Positions 26,909-38,654 of a stretch of 64,000 nt of DNA are shown here, one piece after another. This DNA comes from Conus ventricosus. Its lineage: Eukaryota; Mollusca; Gastropoda; Neogastropoda; Conidae. Location: positions 56,428,801 to 56,492,800 of the forward strand of contig CM031600.1 in the NCBI GenBank assembly GCA_018398815.1, in the 5' to 3' direction. Every line of letters begins with the position of its first letter. The stretch's first letter is position 1. The notes under the pieces were generated by a model. It searched no databases. It saw only the letters and a program-made list of their open reading frames with translations, and was not told where the DNA came from. The translations under genes and the position numbers were made by a program.

Positions 26909-27281
26909 ACCGCCGTGGCGAAGTGGTCAGCGTCGCGGACTCTCGGCTGGGAGGTCGTGGGTTCGATTCCCATCAGAGCCATGTGGGGTTTTCCTGCCCC
27001 GACCGGCCCCTACCCAAGAGTTGAGTTTGCTACGGGCTCAGTTGGGAAGACTGGGATCACACAGTCCAGTTTCATCCACTTCATGGTTGCATCTCTGAGA
27101 GTGTTCCTCTAATTTCCTGACCAACACTGCAGGTATCTGTATCTCTCGGGCCTGGCTGACGCCGGAATATATCATGAAAGTAAGCGTAGAGTACAGCCCT
27201 GTCATGCAGTCTCAGACCGGAATGGAAATCCGTAGCATCATCTTCGTGATCCACATTCTTAGCGATCAGCATTAAAAAAAA
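26909..27281 (+). mobile_element. tRNA-derived SINE
   Basis: Head reads GCCGTGGCGAAGTGGTCAGC, with a usable A-box, and GTGGGTTCGATTCCCAT is a B-box with an intact T-arm stem. The acceptor stem does not pair, so it is not a functional tRNA gene. The body includes GCCCCGACCGGCCCCTACCC and the element ends in an A-run near 27273-27281. The sequence GGTGGAGTGTATACCA immediately upstream is itself duplicated in tandem (26881-26908). Related diverged bodies lie in units B and C upstream of the CA arrays. Confidence 0.65.
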
Positions 27282-27434
27282 AGTCAGATTCTGTGGCCTT
27301 ATGCCCAGTTCTCCCTGGTTTCATGGTGACTTCAGTTTCGATGTCCTCTCCTCGTCTGTGGCCTTGGTTTGATTCTGTTGTCACCGGTTTTGGCAAGTGT
27401 GTGTGTGTGTGAGGGGGGGGGGGGACGCTGTCGT

Positions 27435-27740
27435 TGGACGGATGTGATGGCGCCCTCTGGAGGGAGAACTCACTCATGCTGGCTCCGCGACTAAGCAATT
27501 ATTGTCCTCAGTAGGGGCCTTAGTAGGTGGTGTCCTGTGTATGTTGGATCAGAACAGCCGCCACTGAACACCACCGAAGTGACTCGGCAGCAGTGCAGTG
27601 TCTCCTCTGGTGGGTTGGCTCTGGATGACTTGACATTAACTGTTCCCTGTAGATCGCTGGTGCTGGGGCTGCGGCAGGTCGGGCCGGGCTGTGGCTGTGG
27701 ACAGAGGGTTGGAATGAGCGACGTGGATGCAGTGCCACTG
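27435..27740 (+). repeat. Dispersed repeat family X, copy 2
   Basis: Contains GAGAACTCACTCATGCTGGC, CTCCGCGACTAAGCA, GTTGGATCAGAACAG, CCACTGAACACCACCGAAGT and GGGGCTGCGGCAGGTCG in order. The same order is seen at 61.74-61.98 kb and, inverted, at 6.89-7.10 kb. No ORF. Confidence 0.6.
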
Positions 27741-27931
27741 AGGAGGCGCAGGAGATGTGACAGCAGAACAACACCACCACCACAAATAACAAAAACCAAC
27801 AAAAACAAAAAGGAAGAAAAGAAAGAAGTGGAGTGTACGGCCCTATCATGTGATTTCTCAACCCAGATTGGATTCTGTTGCAGTCACTACCCTCCGCCAC
27901 GTAGATAAAAAAGGAAGGCACGTGCATACGC

Positions 27932-27948
27932 ACACACGCACGTACGTA

Positions 27949-28011
<63 letters not shown>

Positions 28012-28024
28012 CCATCCATCCATC
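27932..28024. repeat. (CA)n with (CATC)n end
   Basis: CA array followed by four CATC units, in unit C at the place where A and B also have CA arrays. Confidence 0.97.
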
Positions 28025-28266
28025 ATTATGCTCTGCTTTCGTTGTACTTCAGATTTTACCCTAACTCGTTCATCCTCCACACACTTCCATCTAACGCCTT
28101 ACCCACCCCACACAATGCCTGTAGGAAATCAGGTCAAAGTTCAGGGTATTGATGGATGTGTGGGAACCGTCTTAGCTGGAACGTAATGGTGACGGACAGT
28201 TCCCACTCCAAGGGAGACCTTCGTCGTCCACTTTCCTGACAAAACCATTGGAGCAGAAAAAAAAAG

Positions 28267-28281
28267 GGGGGGGGGGGGGGC
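28267..28281. repeat. Poly-G run in array unit C
   Basis: Fifteen G after an A-rich word. The same site in unit A has six G and in unit B two, so this mononucleotide run grew within one copy. Confidence 0.9.
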
Positions 28282-28954
28282 TTCTCTAGGGCTAGCCCCC
28301 ATGGGAATGCTGGGGCTGTCTCAGTACAGATTGTATTCTCCCTTCTGGAAACCTGTGTTGGCAATTAACTCTTTTCTGTCACTTTTCCAGACTCGTTGGC
28401 AATTAACTCTTTTCTGTCACTTTTCCAGACTCTGCCTTTGTTATTTCTGCCTGTCTTTACTGTTGTGTACTCATTTTTTTTTCTGACATTGTAGCCCATC
28501 CGCCTGTCTCTGTTTTAGGTCTTAGTATTCTTTTAAAACAGTTTATAGCATGTGAGTATTTTCGTTTTTAATTCGATAACCAGGCCATGAGACCGTAAAC
28601 ATTGTCCAGATTGGAGACTAATTGTTCTTTCTGCAGTGTATTTTTCCAGTATGGCTTTAAATGTTTTGTTGTTATGGCATTTAAATGTTTTTAATCGCTT
28701 AAAAATATTCTTAACTGGGGGTGAAAAATAAGGGGAATAACTCATGTCTTCTGCACATCTAAGTTCTATTTACCTAAAGATGTCGATGGTTTATGATGAC
28801 ATCAATTTGATAGGTATAATTTGTAGGTAGTAATTTTTGTTTTTTGTGCGTGTTTTGTTTTTGTGTGCATGGCATGACTTTTTTTTCACTTTTGTAGAGC
28901 GAGCTCTGGCAATGCTTAGAGTGGTTGACTTTTATGATGATAAAACTAAAACTA

Positions 28955-29450
28955 GTCTGTAGGAGTGGTCCTGAACATGGCTTCTTGCACTGACCAAAAT
29001 CATTAAACAGCTTCTGGTGCCTCTTTTTGCAATTGGCAGCTTGACGTTGATGGGCGTGTTAAACTACTGAGCTAAAACTACGACAAGATGCGTTTCGGTG
29101 TTGCCGTGTGTCAGAGAGTCGGTATGAATGGCGTCAGTGTTCGTCCATTGAAAGAGTCCGAATGATGGATAGGAGAAAGTTTTCCTCTTGGTCTGTCGTC
29201 CCAAGGCGTGGCGTGTCAGTACATATTAACGCCGAGTGTTTCTGTGAGTCCATTTCTTTTAAGTCTGAACTCCGTTTCAAAACTACCCACGCGCGAGTTG
29301 CCTGGCGCAGAAGAAGGGAGCCACTCTTGTCGCTCGTCTTTCTTCCCCGGTGAAAACAGGGGGGCGTCAGTCTGTCAGACTTCGTCGCTTTCTCTTGACT
29401 TCCGGTCCGAAGGCCCTTTCCCCGACGGTTTCGCTTGACGTCTTAATGGG
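28955..29450. repeat. Conserved core of array unit C
   Basis: Counterpart of the cores at 19245-19735 and 23605-24090. It runs to GCTTGACGTCTTAATGGG. Confidence 0.7.
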
Positions 29451-29629
29451 GGCTAGGACATGGTCTCTTGTTGCCTGTGTGTATATATTTTTTATGTGTA
29501 TGTTCCAGTTGATAGTAAACGAGCAAACAGTTGGGCAAACGGTGCGTTATATATTGAGAGAGAGACTGTGGCAGGGGTGAGGGATGGGCGAGGGGTGGGG
29601 AAGGGGGGGGATGCGTACTTGTCAGTGGC

Positions 29630-29831
<202 letters not shown>

Positions 29832-29879
29832 GTATATATGTATTTTTTTCCCCTTTTTTTTTCTTTAGTCGAATATCAC

Positions 29880-30720
29880 CTCGTTGTGAACAGACTCTAA
29901 ATTAAATCAATCAAAACTGATAAAGTCTAAAACAACGCTAAAACTATACACTAGTGGGGCGTAGCTGACAAAGTCTAAAACAACGCTAAACTATGCATCA
30001 GTAAGGCGTAGCTGACCAAGTCTAAAACAACGCTAAACTATACATCAGTAAGGCGTAGGTGACAAAGTCTAAAACAATGCTAAAACTGTACATCAGTAAG
30101 GCGTAGCTGACAAAGTCTAAAACAATGCTAAAACTATTTCATCGGTAGGGCGTAGGTGACAAAGTCTAAAACAATGCTAAAACTGTACATCAGTGGGGCG
30201 TAGCTGACAAAGTCTAAAACAATGCTAAAACTGTACATCAGTGGGGCGTAGCTGACAAAGTTAAAAAAAAAAAAAAGAAAGCCCAGACTATACGTCGGTG
30301 GGGTCTTGGGCCAGCTGACGAAATCTAAAACAACGCTAAGGCTATACATCAGTAAGGCGTAGTGACAAAGTCTAAAAACGGTAAACTATACATCAGTAAG
30401 GCGTAGTTGACAGTCTAAAACAACGCTAAAACTATACATCAGCGGGTCTTGGGCCAGCTGACGAAGTCTAAAACAACGCTAAAACTATACATCAGTAAGG
30501 CGTAGCTGACAAAGTCTAAAACAAAAGCTAAAAACTATACATCAGTAAGGCGTAGCTGACAAAGTCTAAAACAACGCTAAAACTATACATCAGTAAGGCG
30601 TAGCTGACAAAGTCTAAAACAACGCTAAAACTATACATCAGCGGGTCTTGGGCCAGCTGACGAAGTCTAAAACAACGTTCAAAACTATCCATCAGTGTCT
30701 AACTGACAAAGACCGAGTTA
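29880..30720. repeat. 48-bp minisatellite, about 17 copies
   Basis: Unit: GCTAAAACTATACATCAGTA, AGGCGTAGCTGACAAAGTCT, AAAACAAC. Copies are nearly uniform. A variant containing GGGTCTTGGGCCAGCTGACG recurs near 30300, 30445 and 30645, which hints at a higher-order pattern. An A-rich insertion occurs at 30260-30280. The array is the homogenised counterpart of the degenerate array at 9314-9890. Confidence 0.95.
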
Positions 30721-31384
30721 AGGGTATCAGGAGAGCACAGCCGTCTGTTAACGTCATGTGGATCCTTGATCGACTTCGTTCTTGGGCCACACTTGTTTTC
30801 ATCAGGTTTTGTTCAAATTAGTTTAGGAAATTTTTTTTTTCGTAGTCCTTACTTAACGGATTCTGGATCATCTGTGTGACCAAAGATCTACCCCAAACTT
30901 TTAACGAGTTCGTCCTCGTGTCAGATTCCTGTTTCCACCAAGTTTTGTTAAAATTAGTCGTGAGGTGTTGTGTTTGTTTGTTTTTGCATTGTCTTGGTGT
31001 GTTTTTTACATACAGAGAAAGAAAGCAAGAGATGGGGATGAAAAGAAAAAGAAAGAAAGAAAACTTGTCGGAGGTAAAAAAAAAAAAGTGCCAACGCCAT
31101 CTGACGACCATTATGAAACGGTGTTGCAGAAAATGACACGGGCGGCATAGGAAGATTGGCGGGTCTTCAGTGGTCCTCAGTCAAAGCAGTAACAGTTCTC
31201 TGATTTTTCTCGCTCATATTTTGTTTACAGTGGAGTGAAGCAAACAGTATGTCTGCCACAGAAGCGAAAATGTAGCACCCAGTGTCTCTGTTGTCTGAGC
31301 GCCTGTGGTAAGATCTCTCAAAAATGCTGATGAAAAAGTCATGCTGTTTTCTTTTTATGAGATACGCTAGTTGTTGTTGGTGTT

Positions 31385-31386
<2 letters not shown>

Positions 31387-31425
<39 letters not shown>
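31387..31425. repeat. (GT)n microsatellite
   Basis: Pure GT array in block R'. The paralogous site near 10225 has only GTGTTGCTG. Confidence 0.95.
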
Positions 31426-31426
<1 letters not shown>

Positions 31427-32298
31427 GCTGTTTTTTTTTCCAACGCTGATTGGACCTCGGTGATTGACTTGGTTTAAAATATGACTTTATACTGTTGTTT
31501 TTTCTGTGGAGGATGAGTGTAGGGAGGCGTGGTGGGAGTGGAGTCGAGTCAGCAGAACACACTTTCTAAGAGGGAGACAGCTTATTTCGAAAATGTAGAC
31601 AACGCGAGCTTTACTGAAGAGCCATTTCCTGTCTTCATGTAACGCAGGGGTCGAAGAGTCTGCCTTGAGAAACTGACAGACGTGGTGAAGATAACGACTA
31701 AAAGTAGTGTAGAGGAAAGGAAGGCATAACGGCGAGGTAGGGAGCGAAAAAAATGTGTTAATAGGCATGAGGTAATGTTGGTAGGAGTTGGATGAGGGGA
31801 AGGGGGTGGGTGTGAAGGAAAAGTGCAGTGAAGAAATAAAGAAATGATAGTGCAACATAGGGGGAGAGGCTTTAGAGACAATGCAGCTTTCATAATCTGG
31901 GTTTTTTTGTGGGGTGGTGGTGGTGGGGTGGTGGTGGTGGATTAGGAGGCGAAAGAACAGTGATGTAGAGGATGGGGTATTGGTGATGGTGGTAGTCAGA
32001 AAACTGCAAAAAGGTAAAGAGAATCAAAAACATGTGTGTGCAGTTCGTAACTTTCTGAGAAATCCAGACAGCACGCTTAACGTTTTTCTTGTTGCTTTTT
32101 TTTTGTTTTGCTGTATTAAAAAAAAACTGCTTATTTGTCGCCTTATGCATTCTCCACTGTTGGTTTTTCCCCCCTCGTTTCTTTCGGTGTCTGTGTGTCT
32201 CTCATATGTACATGGATAATCGAAGGAGCACTTGGAAAAGCTCATACACATCTATGAAAGAGAAAGGGAGAATGAGAGGGGATAGAGAAAGCGCCCGC

Positions 32299-32341
32299 GC
32301 ACACACATACACACGGACGCACGCGCACGCGCACGGACACA
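32299..32341. repeat. (CA)/(CGCA) microsatellite
   Basis: A short CA- and CGCA-rich stretch within block R'. Confidence 0.85.
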
Positions 32342-32412
32342 AATACAAATACACACCCATCAATCACCCACAGCGACTCGCCCACCACCCACCTGCCCTC
32401 CTTCCCGTCCTA

Positions 32413-32439
32413 CAGAGAGAGAGAGAGAGAGAGAGAGAG
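32413..32439. repeat. (GA)n microsatellite
   Basis: GA array in block R', located like the GA array at 11632-11668 in block R. Confidence 0.95.
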
Positions 32440-33059
32440 GAGGGGTAATTTCACTTGTATTCTGTCCTTTATATTCTTAGAGATGGTACTTTTTCAACTT
32501 GTTCTTCGACCCCATATCACCAGCACTTGGACGGCGTTTTTTTGCCTGGAGGGTTTTCGCTGGATCATTTTGCTTCATTGTTTTAAAGGGTTGTGAAGCC
32601 GTACACCGTGATTATGACGATAAAAAGTTTAATCCCTGATGAGGACAAGGTTTGTTAGCCCTGCTGTGGCCAGGTATTTCTGAGCTTCGCCATGTTTGCC
32701 TCTGATTAGATCAGTGGAACTGGACGTCAGGGTGTCATGAGAAGAGCTGCGAGCTAAGATCCATGCAGGTATTTCTCATTGCTCGTCACGTTGCAATATA
32801 CAGACTCTTCTTTCTAACACACATTTTCCAGTGAAACAGGTCTCCTCTGTTATAATCACCTACAGTGGGCGTCATGGTAAAAGTTCGGATGTTAGTCTGA
32901 GCTCGGCGAGTACTATGAGCTGTTCAGATGTCACGCAGTACTGTTACTGTTTGACCGTCTTAGCTGGATCGTTGATTAAATTTTATTCAACGGATCGGAT
33001 AACTGGCATGAAATGTGGTTATGAGGGACTAGGCAAATGAAGTTTCCCGAAAAAAAAAG

Positions 33060-33330
33060 AAATTGGAACTTTCAGTGATGTTAAGGCAGTTAGTGTCCCA
33101 GTGTGTACTAGGGTTTAAAACCCTTTGATGTACTCAACAGACTCTTTGGTCAGCATGACCACCCCACAGTGTCGCAGAGATATCTTTCCCTTTGTGCTAT
33201 TTTGAACTTAATGATGTGACATTTGTGGCCTGTTCTGTGTCCTGCGCATGTTTTGTAATGGTTTACCTATGCCTTTAAGATGTATGCATATGTCTGTTTC
33301 TGTCCCAACACTGAAACGTATTTGTGTGCT
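33060..33330. repeat. Block P', paralogous to 3225-3720
   Basis: Contains CTTTCAGTGATGTTAAGGCA, TACTCAACAGAC, GAGATAT and a single CTTAATGATGTGACATTTGTGG corresponding to one unit of the 23-bp minisatellite. It follows block R' directly. Confidence 0.6.
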
Positions 33331-33759
33331 CCTGATTATATATGCTGTTCGTGTGCGTGTATGTATGTATAATAAAACAGCTACTAGAAACCTTAAAAAC
33401 CGTTAAAAGAATGTCCACAAAATAATCCGTACATTTCAAACTTCTCATTTAATGTGAAGTTAGTTTGCAGGGATTTGAGGAAACGGATACTAGGACGAGG
33501 ATGGTGTAGTTTCGTGATTTCACACACACCACCACAGCTCGGTGTGCATGCAAATAACCAACAAAAGTGCATGTCCACAGTGTTTATGTTCGTTCTGTTT
33601 TATTTCTCCACAAAATGTATGCTTTCAACAGGTCTGTAGACACATGAATGGATGTGTCTAATATCTTCAGTGCCACAAACTTAGGCACTGGCACTACAAA
33701 ATGCTTGCGTTGTCACAAATGTCACCATAACGTTCCAAATAAAACGTCTGCAGTTCTCT

Positions 33760-34390
33760 CAACTCCACTGGTTTAATTTGGCAAAACTGTTTAGATATGG
33801 TAATACTGTTTTTGTTCTTATTGTGAGGTACACACTTTTTCTTTCTTTCGCTCGTTCTTTTTTTTTCTTTCTTTTTTTGCTGTTTGGTTTTTAATGTTTA
33901 TCTCTCTTGACATTTATTTAAATAAATAGCCTTGATTTTGTACCTGTGGTCAACGGGACTACAAACAGCATAAATCGATAAATCGACTGTTGTGCTTTAA
34001 CACCCGAGTCAGTCAGCCCACTTTGCAAGAGGACGACAGTCGGTGTTCAAAGAAAACCCACGCCGGCTTTTACTGCTCCCCCGGGGTCTGTTGTCCCTGG
34101 CCACATGTCACACACAGGGTGAAGTGTCTGCCTTTGTAAGCTGACAGAAGTCGTGAACAAGAAAACAAAAGAAGTGAAGAAAAAAGAGCACGAAAGGAGA
34201 AATTTACCCCCCCCCCCCAAATGTATGAGGGTGGGTAACGGGGGTAATGAAAGTGGTGGTGAAGGGTTGGTGTCAGAAGCTGGAAGTTTGTCTGCTGCTG
34301 TAAGACTCCAGTTTGGAAAGATCTTTCGAGTTATTCTCCCTGCGAAGGGAATTTGCTCTGCTGTGGAAAGCTAGGTGTAGTCATTACAGC
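33760..34390. repeat. Block S', paralogous to 13750-14487
   Basis: Same order as block S: AACTGTTTAGATATGGTAAT, a CTTT-rich tract, CTACAAACAGCATAAATCG, CCACTTTGCAAGAGGACGAC and TGCTCTGCTGTGGAAAGCT. It lacks the LINE tail that follows block S. Confidence 0.75.
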
Positions 34391-35255
34391 TCAAAAATTA
34401 GTGTTTAGTAAAAGTCGATTTATATAAAGAGTCGGCACGTAATGCATGCTAGAAATTGCTGGAAGTGAGACTAATCAGTCAGTCGATTTCAAAGATGGAA
34501 TTGACAGCCTTGTAGTAATAATGTTACTCTTTCCAGGAGTCGATCACGACTTGTGTATCCAAGTGGCTGACACAGGGATGATGAATTAATGATTGTTGAA
34601 ACACAAATATTAAGAAAAAATAGATTAATGAAAATATCACAGTGAAATGAAAATATTAAAGTGAAAGGAAGATTGTGTGTGTGTGTGTTCAAAGATTTGA
34701 TTTTGAGTATTAAATGCAACATTCATGTTTGAAATTGATTTTTTTCTTTCATGGAATATTTACGTACGATAAAATGCAAGAATTTCCTTCTTTGTTATAG
34801 AATTACTGTAAGATGAATGTAAAGTCGAATTCAGTCAGTGACCGGGAAGAGTAATTGAAATAATTTCCTACGAAGTTAAAGAGAGGCAGGTCTGACTGTT
34901 CTTTCGTTTAACCATTGCGTGAGCGTAAGTACTGGCAATTGGGTTGGGTTGGATTGCGTAGGTGAAGGAACAGGACCTCGAATGAAGCGACACGTAAATG
35001 CAAGATTTTATCACTCGCTTGTAATTGGCGACGTCGTGGAAAATCGTGACAGCGATCTTTACCAGTTTGTTTCAGTTTTTGTTCCACTTTCTTTTCTTTT
35101 TTCTTTTTTGCTTTTAAGTGGAAAGTGTCAAAGGATATGTGAGAGATTTCAGCCTTGTCTAGTTGTCTTCTTGTTTGTGGCGTCTAATTTATTATGTTTG
35201 TCGATCAACCCTTTGCCTGATGAAGCGAATGGGATGGAGATCGAGTGGAGGAAGG
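34391..35255. other. Non-coding interval; long frame into a microsatellite
   Basis: An open frame begins near 34919 and runs into the GT/CG array. Its N-terminal 110 codons show no family match, so I do not call it a gene. A pyrimidine-rich TTTCTTTTTTCTTTTTTGC stretch ending TTTTAAG at about 35090-35118 could act as a splice acceptor but leads to no recognisable exon. Confidence 0.35.
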
Positions 35256-35260
35256 CGTGC

Positions 35261-35266
35261 GTACGC

Positions 35267-35325
<59 letters not shown>

Positions 35326-35414
35326 TGCGTTTGCGCGCGCTTGCTGGCATGTTTGTGTGTGTGTGTGTGTGCGCGTGTGTGCGTGTGTGTGTGTGGCGCG
35401 CGCGCGTGCGTTAG
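35261..35414. repeat. (CG)n(GT)n compound microsatellite
   Basis: CG alternation, a ~43-bp GT array, then mixed GT and CG words. Z-DNA-prone composition. Confidence 0.97.
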
Positions 35415-36451
35415 CACGCGCTCGCATGCTCGCGTATGTACTGAAAGTTTGTGAGCGCAGTGGTGTTTGTATGCGTACCTGCGATATTTTTACATTTGTG
35501 TGCATGTACGCATGTATGCGTACATGTTGTTTGCCTGGGTACAGAATGCTCGAGCTACTCGGTGTGGAACCTCTAATGTACACATATTTTGACCTTTCTT
35601 TATTTATTGTCAGATGATAAGTACATGGGAACTAACCTTTTAACTTTGTGCCCATCACTGTTTTCCCTGACGGAAAGTGTTTGGCGGAGGTCAGTCTTCT
35701 CCGATGTCCTTCCAATTTTAACACATATGCTGTCTTTGAGATGGCAGTTACCTAACAGTAATGGACTTTCGGACGAACGGTCCTATTCTGTGTCTGTTCT
35801 TTTACTTTTGTTTGATTTAAACGGTTAGATTGTGTAATTTTCATTGTCGAAATGGGAAACAACATATTGACCCTTGCCTAATGATTCTTGGGTAGTCGGT
35901 CTCTGCTGTAATTAAGTGAAGTATTGTGCGCGTGCATCGTTTTGTTGAGGATCACAACTGAATTAAACTGAAGTGAAATACTATTCACTGTATTGTCCCT
36001 CCCGCCATGCCTTAAAGAATCGAATAATTGTTACCATGATAATATGATGAAATGATATGTTGCCTTTAATCGCAAACTGAAAACTAATCCACAATAGAGG
36101 ACGCAAAACTTTGCCGTTAGGATTATAGCCGAGTTTTGTTGGACACAAATGGATAGTTGCTGTGGTAATGATCTCTGTGAAAGCATCATACATAATGAAT
36201 TAGATGGAAGGTACCACGTGCCAACCTGTTTTCCAAAACACGGTCGTAATGACAGTCATCAAAGTGAATTATTGAGATAGGAAGTAATCATTTTCTCTTT
36301 TTTTGTTGCGTGTTACTCTTCGAAGCTTTACGATTATACAGGCAATAATAAATAGCAGAGAGTGGGGAACCCCCCTAGCTCATTGACGAGTTATCTATCC
36401 GGTTACGCATAATTCAGGCACGCGCACATAACAGAAAAAGTCATTTCCGCA

Positions 36452-36661
36452 ATGGGCTTCCCCGAGAATGGCGTACAAAACCATAGCGTAGATAATTTGT
36501 TGTCCTCGGACGAGGAAGCGATAAACTGGTTCACGAGGAATAGAGAAGTCGTTACGGTAATCCTTTCCCATGGCGTGCGTGCTTGTCCGAGTACTGCGAT
36601 ATATTCTCGGGCTACGTCTGTTCCTGGTAATGGCCAGCAAGATAAAGGTGTCGTTGCCTGA
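36452..36661 (+). CDS. Possible short coding exon, unidentified
   Basis: An ATG in acceptable context (purine at -3, G at +4) opens a 69-codon frame beginning MGFPENGVQNHSVDNLLSSD and continuing EEAINWFTRN. A possible splice donor, CG|GTAATC, lies inside it at about 36556-36561, so the true exon may end there. The opposite strand is also open over the same stretch (36395-36640), which weakens the case. Composition is balanced and non-repetitive, unlike nearby sequence. No family recognised and no partner exon found, so it stays a candidate. Confidence 0.2.
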   Translation: MGFPENGVQNHSVDNLLSSDEEAINWFTRNREVVTVILSHGVRACPSTAIYSRATSVPGNGQQDKGVVA

Positions 36662-36684
36662 TCAGCCCTTCATTGCTCCCCTCC

Positions 36685-36714
36685 CCCCCCCCCCCCCCAC
36701 CCCCCTCAGTCTCT
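36685..36714. repeat. Poly-C run with C-rich flank
   Basis: A C run of about 17 with an ACCCCCC continuation. Confidence 0.9.
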
Positions 36715-37124
36715 GGAACATCCACCCCGCATCACAGGCTGAGTAGTCTGGGACAGGGAGTCGTGGTGGCACATACCCGCGTACTTGCTAACTTCTGGCG
36801 TCAGATAATAGAGTGAAGACAATTTTCCCCCCACTAGCATACAGGCATTAGCGCACAGTGAGGCATGGTCCTTAGTGCCATGTCTGATGGTTCCTGTGTA
36901 AGATACAGATGGTTGGGATTCGGTGTAATGTACCGCGGCACACAGGCGATTGTAGACACTGAATTGAAAATATTTACATGTTGTCATCGACATAGAATAC
37001 AGAGGGTGAGTGAGTGATGTATTAAGAGGATGATGGTAGTAAATCAAGTTTCAGTTTCATCGAGGTGGTGTCGTTACTGCGTTTAGACTGGTCCATGTAC
37101 ACTACACCACACTAAATAGGAAAG

Positions 37125-37125
<1 letters not shown>

Positions 37126-37171
<46 letters not shown>
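37126..37171. repeat. (GA)n microsatellite
   Basis: Pure GA array of about 45 bp. Confidence 0.97.
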
Positions 37172-37174
<3 letters not shown>

Positions 37175-37239
37175 CGGACTTGGGTGGGATATGAGATACA
37201 GAGAAACGGTGTGTAGAGTCTATTCTAAGGTATCGGAGT

Positions 37240-37675
37240 TCGCTTCAGGTCTTGTGTTACTGTCCAGCTCTGGCATCCGCAAGGGAAGGATGACCATCAC
37301 CAGTGGCTTGAAGAATGCCATGATTCCTCATATGCCATTCTTGCCGGGAATGGACGCGAATAGCTGCTGGTGTTTTTGAACGTTCAGCATGATAGCATTG
37401 AATGCTGCGTTTTCGCTGTGTGTTGACTGGGATTTTGCTCGTCTATAACCCAACATCCATTTCTTACGTTCTTTAAGCGCCTGGTGGTTAGCTCCTGGTG
37501 TTCCTCACTACCTCGATGTCATCGGCAAAGAGTATATCGTTAGCGAAAGCACGAGACGATGCTGATGATGCAGTTATCTTTTTACCCCATCTGTATGACA
37601 TTATCCACTGTTGCAAACCTCCTTCCTTGTCTGAAACAAGGAAACCTATCGATCAAAGCACACGGCGCCTGAATT
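37240..37675 (-). mobile_element. Possible reverse-transcriptase relic
   Basis: The reverse complement of about 37502-37543 reads NDILFADDIEVVRN, which fits the F-A-D-D catalytic box of non-LTR reverse transcriptases with hydrophobic flanks. The frame is closed soon after by a stop. The rest of this interval is partly open in another frame but unrecognised. It may be the continuation of the RTE relic at 38655-40140, separated from it by the 36-bp minisatellite and a SINE, or a different element. Confidence 0.35.
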
Positions 37676-37679
37676 GGAG

Positions 37680-38055
37680 GGGGCAGTGATTCTGAACCTA
37701 AGCCACTGAATTTGAGGGGGCAGTGATTCTGAACCTAAGCCACTGAATTTGAGGAGGCAGTGATTCTGAACCTAAGCCACTGAATTTGAGGGGGCAGTGA
37801 TTCTGAACCTAAGCCACTGAATTTGAGGGGGGGGGGGGGGGGGGCAGTGATTCTGAACCTAAGCCACTGAATTTGAGGGGGCAGTGATTCTGAACCCAAG
37901 CCACTGAATTTGAGGGGGGGGGGGGGGGGGGGGGGCAGTGATTCTGAACCTAAGCCACTGAATTTGAGGGGGCAGTGATTCTGAATCTAAGCCACTGAAT
38001 TTGAGGGGGCAGTGATTCTGAACCTAAGCCACTGAATTTGAGGGGGCAGTGATAA
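37680..38055. repeat. 36-bp minisatellite, nine full copies plus a partial
   Basis: Unit: GGGGCAGTGATTCTGAACCT then AAGCCACTGAATTTGA. Copies are almost identical. At two junctions the GGGG start is expanded to about 18 and 21 G (near 37826-37843 and 37914-37935). The last copy stops at CAGTGATAAAGCC, about 20 bp before a SINE. Confidence 0.97.
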
Positions 38056-38075
38056 AGCCAGTACTACTCCCTGGA

Positions 38076-38605
38076 GCCGGAATAGCTCAGTTGGTAGAGC
38101 GCCTGACTCGTAATCTTGGTGATCCTGGGGTTGCGGGTTCGAACCTCCGCCGTGGCGTTTCGGTACAGGGGGATTTTTCCCTCGGAGTTAACATTGGTTC
38201 TGACTCCATTTCCCACACAGTCCTTCGAATGAGACTATAAACCGAGGTTCCGTGTGTGAACGCATGCATAACATCTTGCACACACGTAAAATCCCATCAC
38301 CAACTTTCGGAAGAGTAGGCCAGTTTGGCCGTTGGTATGGATGACACGTTACACATAGCATGCACCCTGCGTGAGAAATGGAAAGAATGAAGGAAGTAAG
38401 GAAAATGAGTGATCGATATTGAACGATACTGACTGGATGATACGGGAAACGACTGAATGAAGCGCCGGCTGGCAGCTCTTCAGTCGGCACTACCCAGGTA
38501 GGCAGCCGTTGTGTAAACGAGTGTTGATTGTAAAGCGCTTAAAGCTTGGCCTCTAGCCGAGAATAGGCGCTATATAAGTATTCATTATTATTATTCTTAT
38601 TCTGT
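38076..38605 (+). mobile_element. Full-length tRNA-derived SINE with LINE-type tail
   Basis: Head GCCGGAATAGCTCAGTTGGT AGAGCGCC is a clear A-box region (T-R-G-C-x-x-A-R-Y-x-x-G-G) and GCGGGTTCGAACCTCCGC is a B-box with a T-arm. An extra stretch between the anticodon region and the T-arm, and a non-matching acceptor end, argue against a working tRNA. The body is about 380 bp. The 3' end, TGTAAAGCGCTTAAAGC, then GGCGCTATATAAGTATTC and a TTA-rich tail, resembles the 3' end of the L2/CR1-like LINE at 14.94-15.0 kb. Confidence 0.75.
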
Positions 38606-38654
38606 CCAAAACCACTCTCCGGGGAGGTACGTAGGAATTGTCCAGAAAGAGTCC

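Larger units (their letters stand above)
26130..29500. repeat. Array unit C
   Basis: Third copy. It is interrupted by a SINE (26909-27281) and a dispersed-repeat copy (27435-27740), which raise its offset from B from 4.5 to about 5.4 kb. After the core it does not contain the 24.7-25.1 kb part of B; microsatellites and the 48-bp array of block R' follow instead. Confidence 0.8.
29880..33010. repeat. Block R', paralogous to 9314-12310
   Basis: Second copy of block R with the same ordered landmarks, such as GTGTTGCAGAAAA near 31121, CGCTCATATTTTGTT near 31210, GCCTGTGGTAAGATC near 31300, GATGAGGACAAGGTTTG near 32640 and ATCACCTACAGTGG near 32857. Microsatellites differ: here a GT array at 31387-31425 replaces sequence that is not repetitive in block R. 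Confidence 0.75.

Noticed and set aside
26909..26980. Functional tRNA gene
   Set aside because: The T-arm is good but the acceptor stem does not pair, and a SINE body with an A-run follows.
29880..30720. CRISPR-like array of regular repeats
   Set aside because: Units are contiguous with no unique spacers, and the context is eukaryotic; it is a minisatellite. The same applies to the 36-bp and 66-bp arrays.
34919..35617. 232-codon plus-strand ORF
   Set aside because: Its second half is GT/CG simple sequence, the first half has no recognisable domain, and the opposite strand is equally open over the repeat.
38076..38158. Functional threonine-like tRNA gene
   Set aside because: Extra bases between anticodon arm and T-arm, an unpaired acceptor stem, and a ~380-bp SINE body with a LINE-type tail show it is a SINE head.
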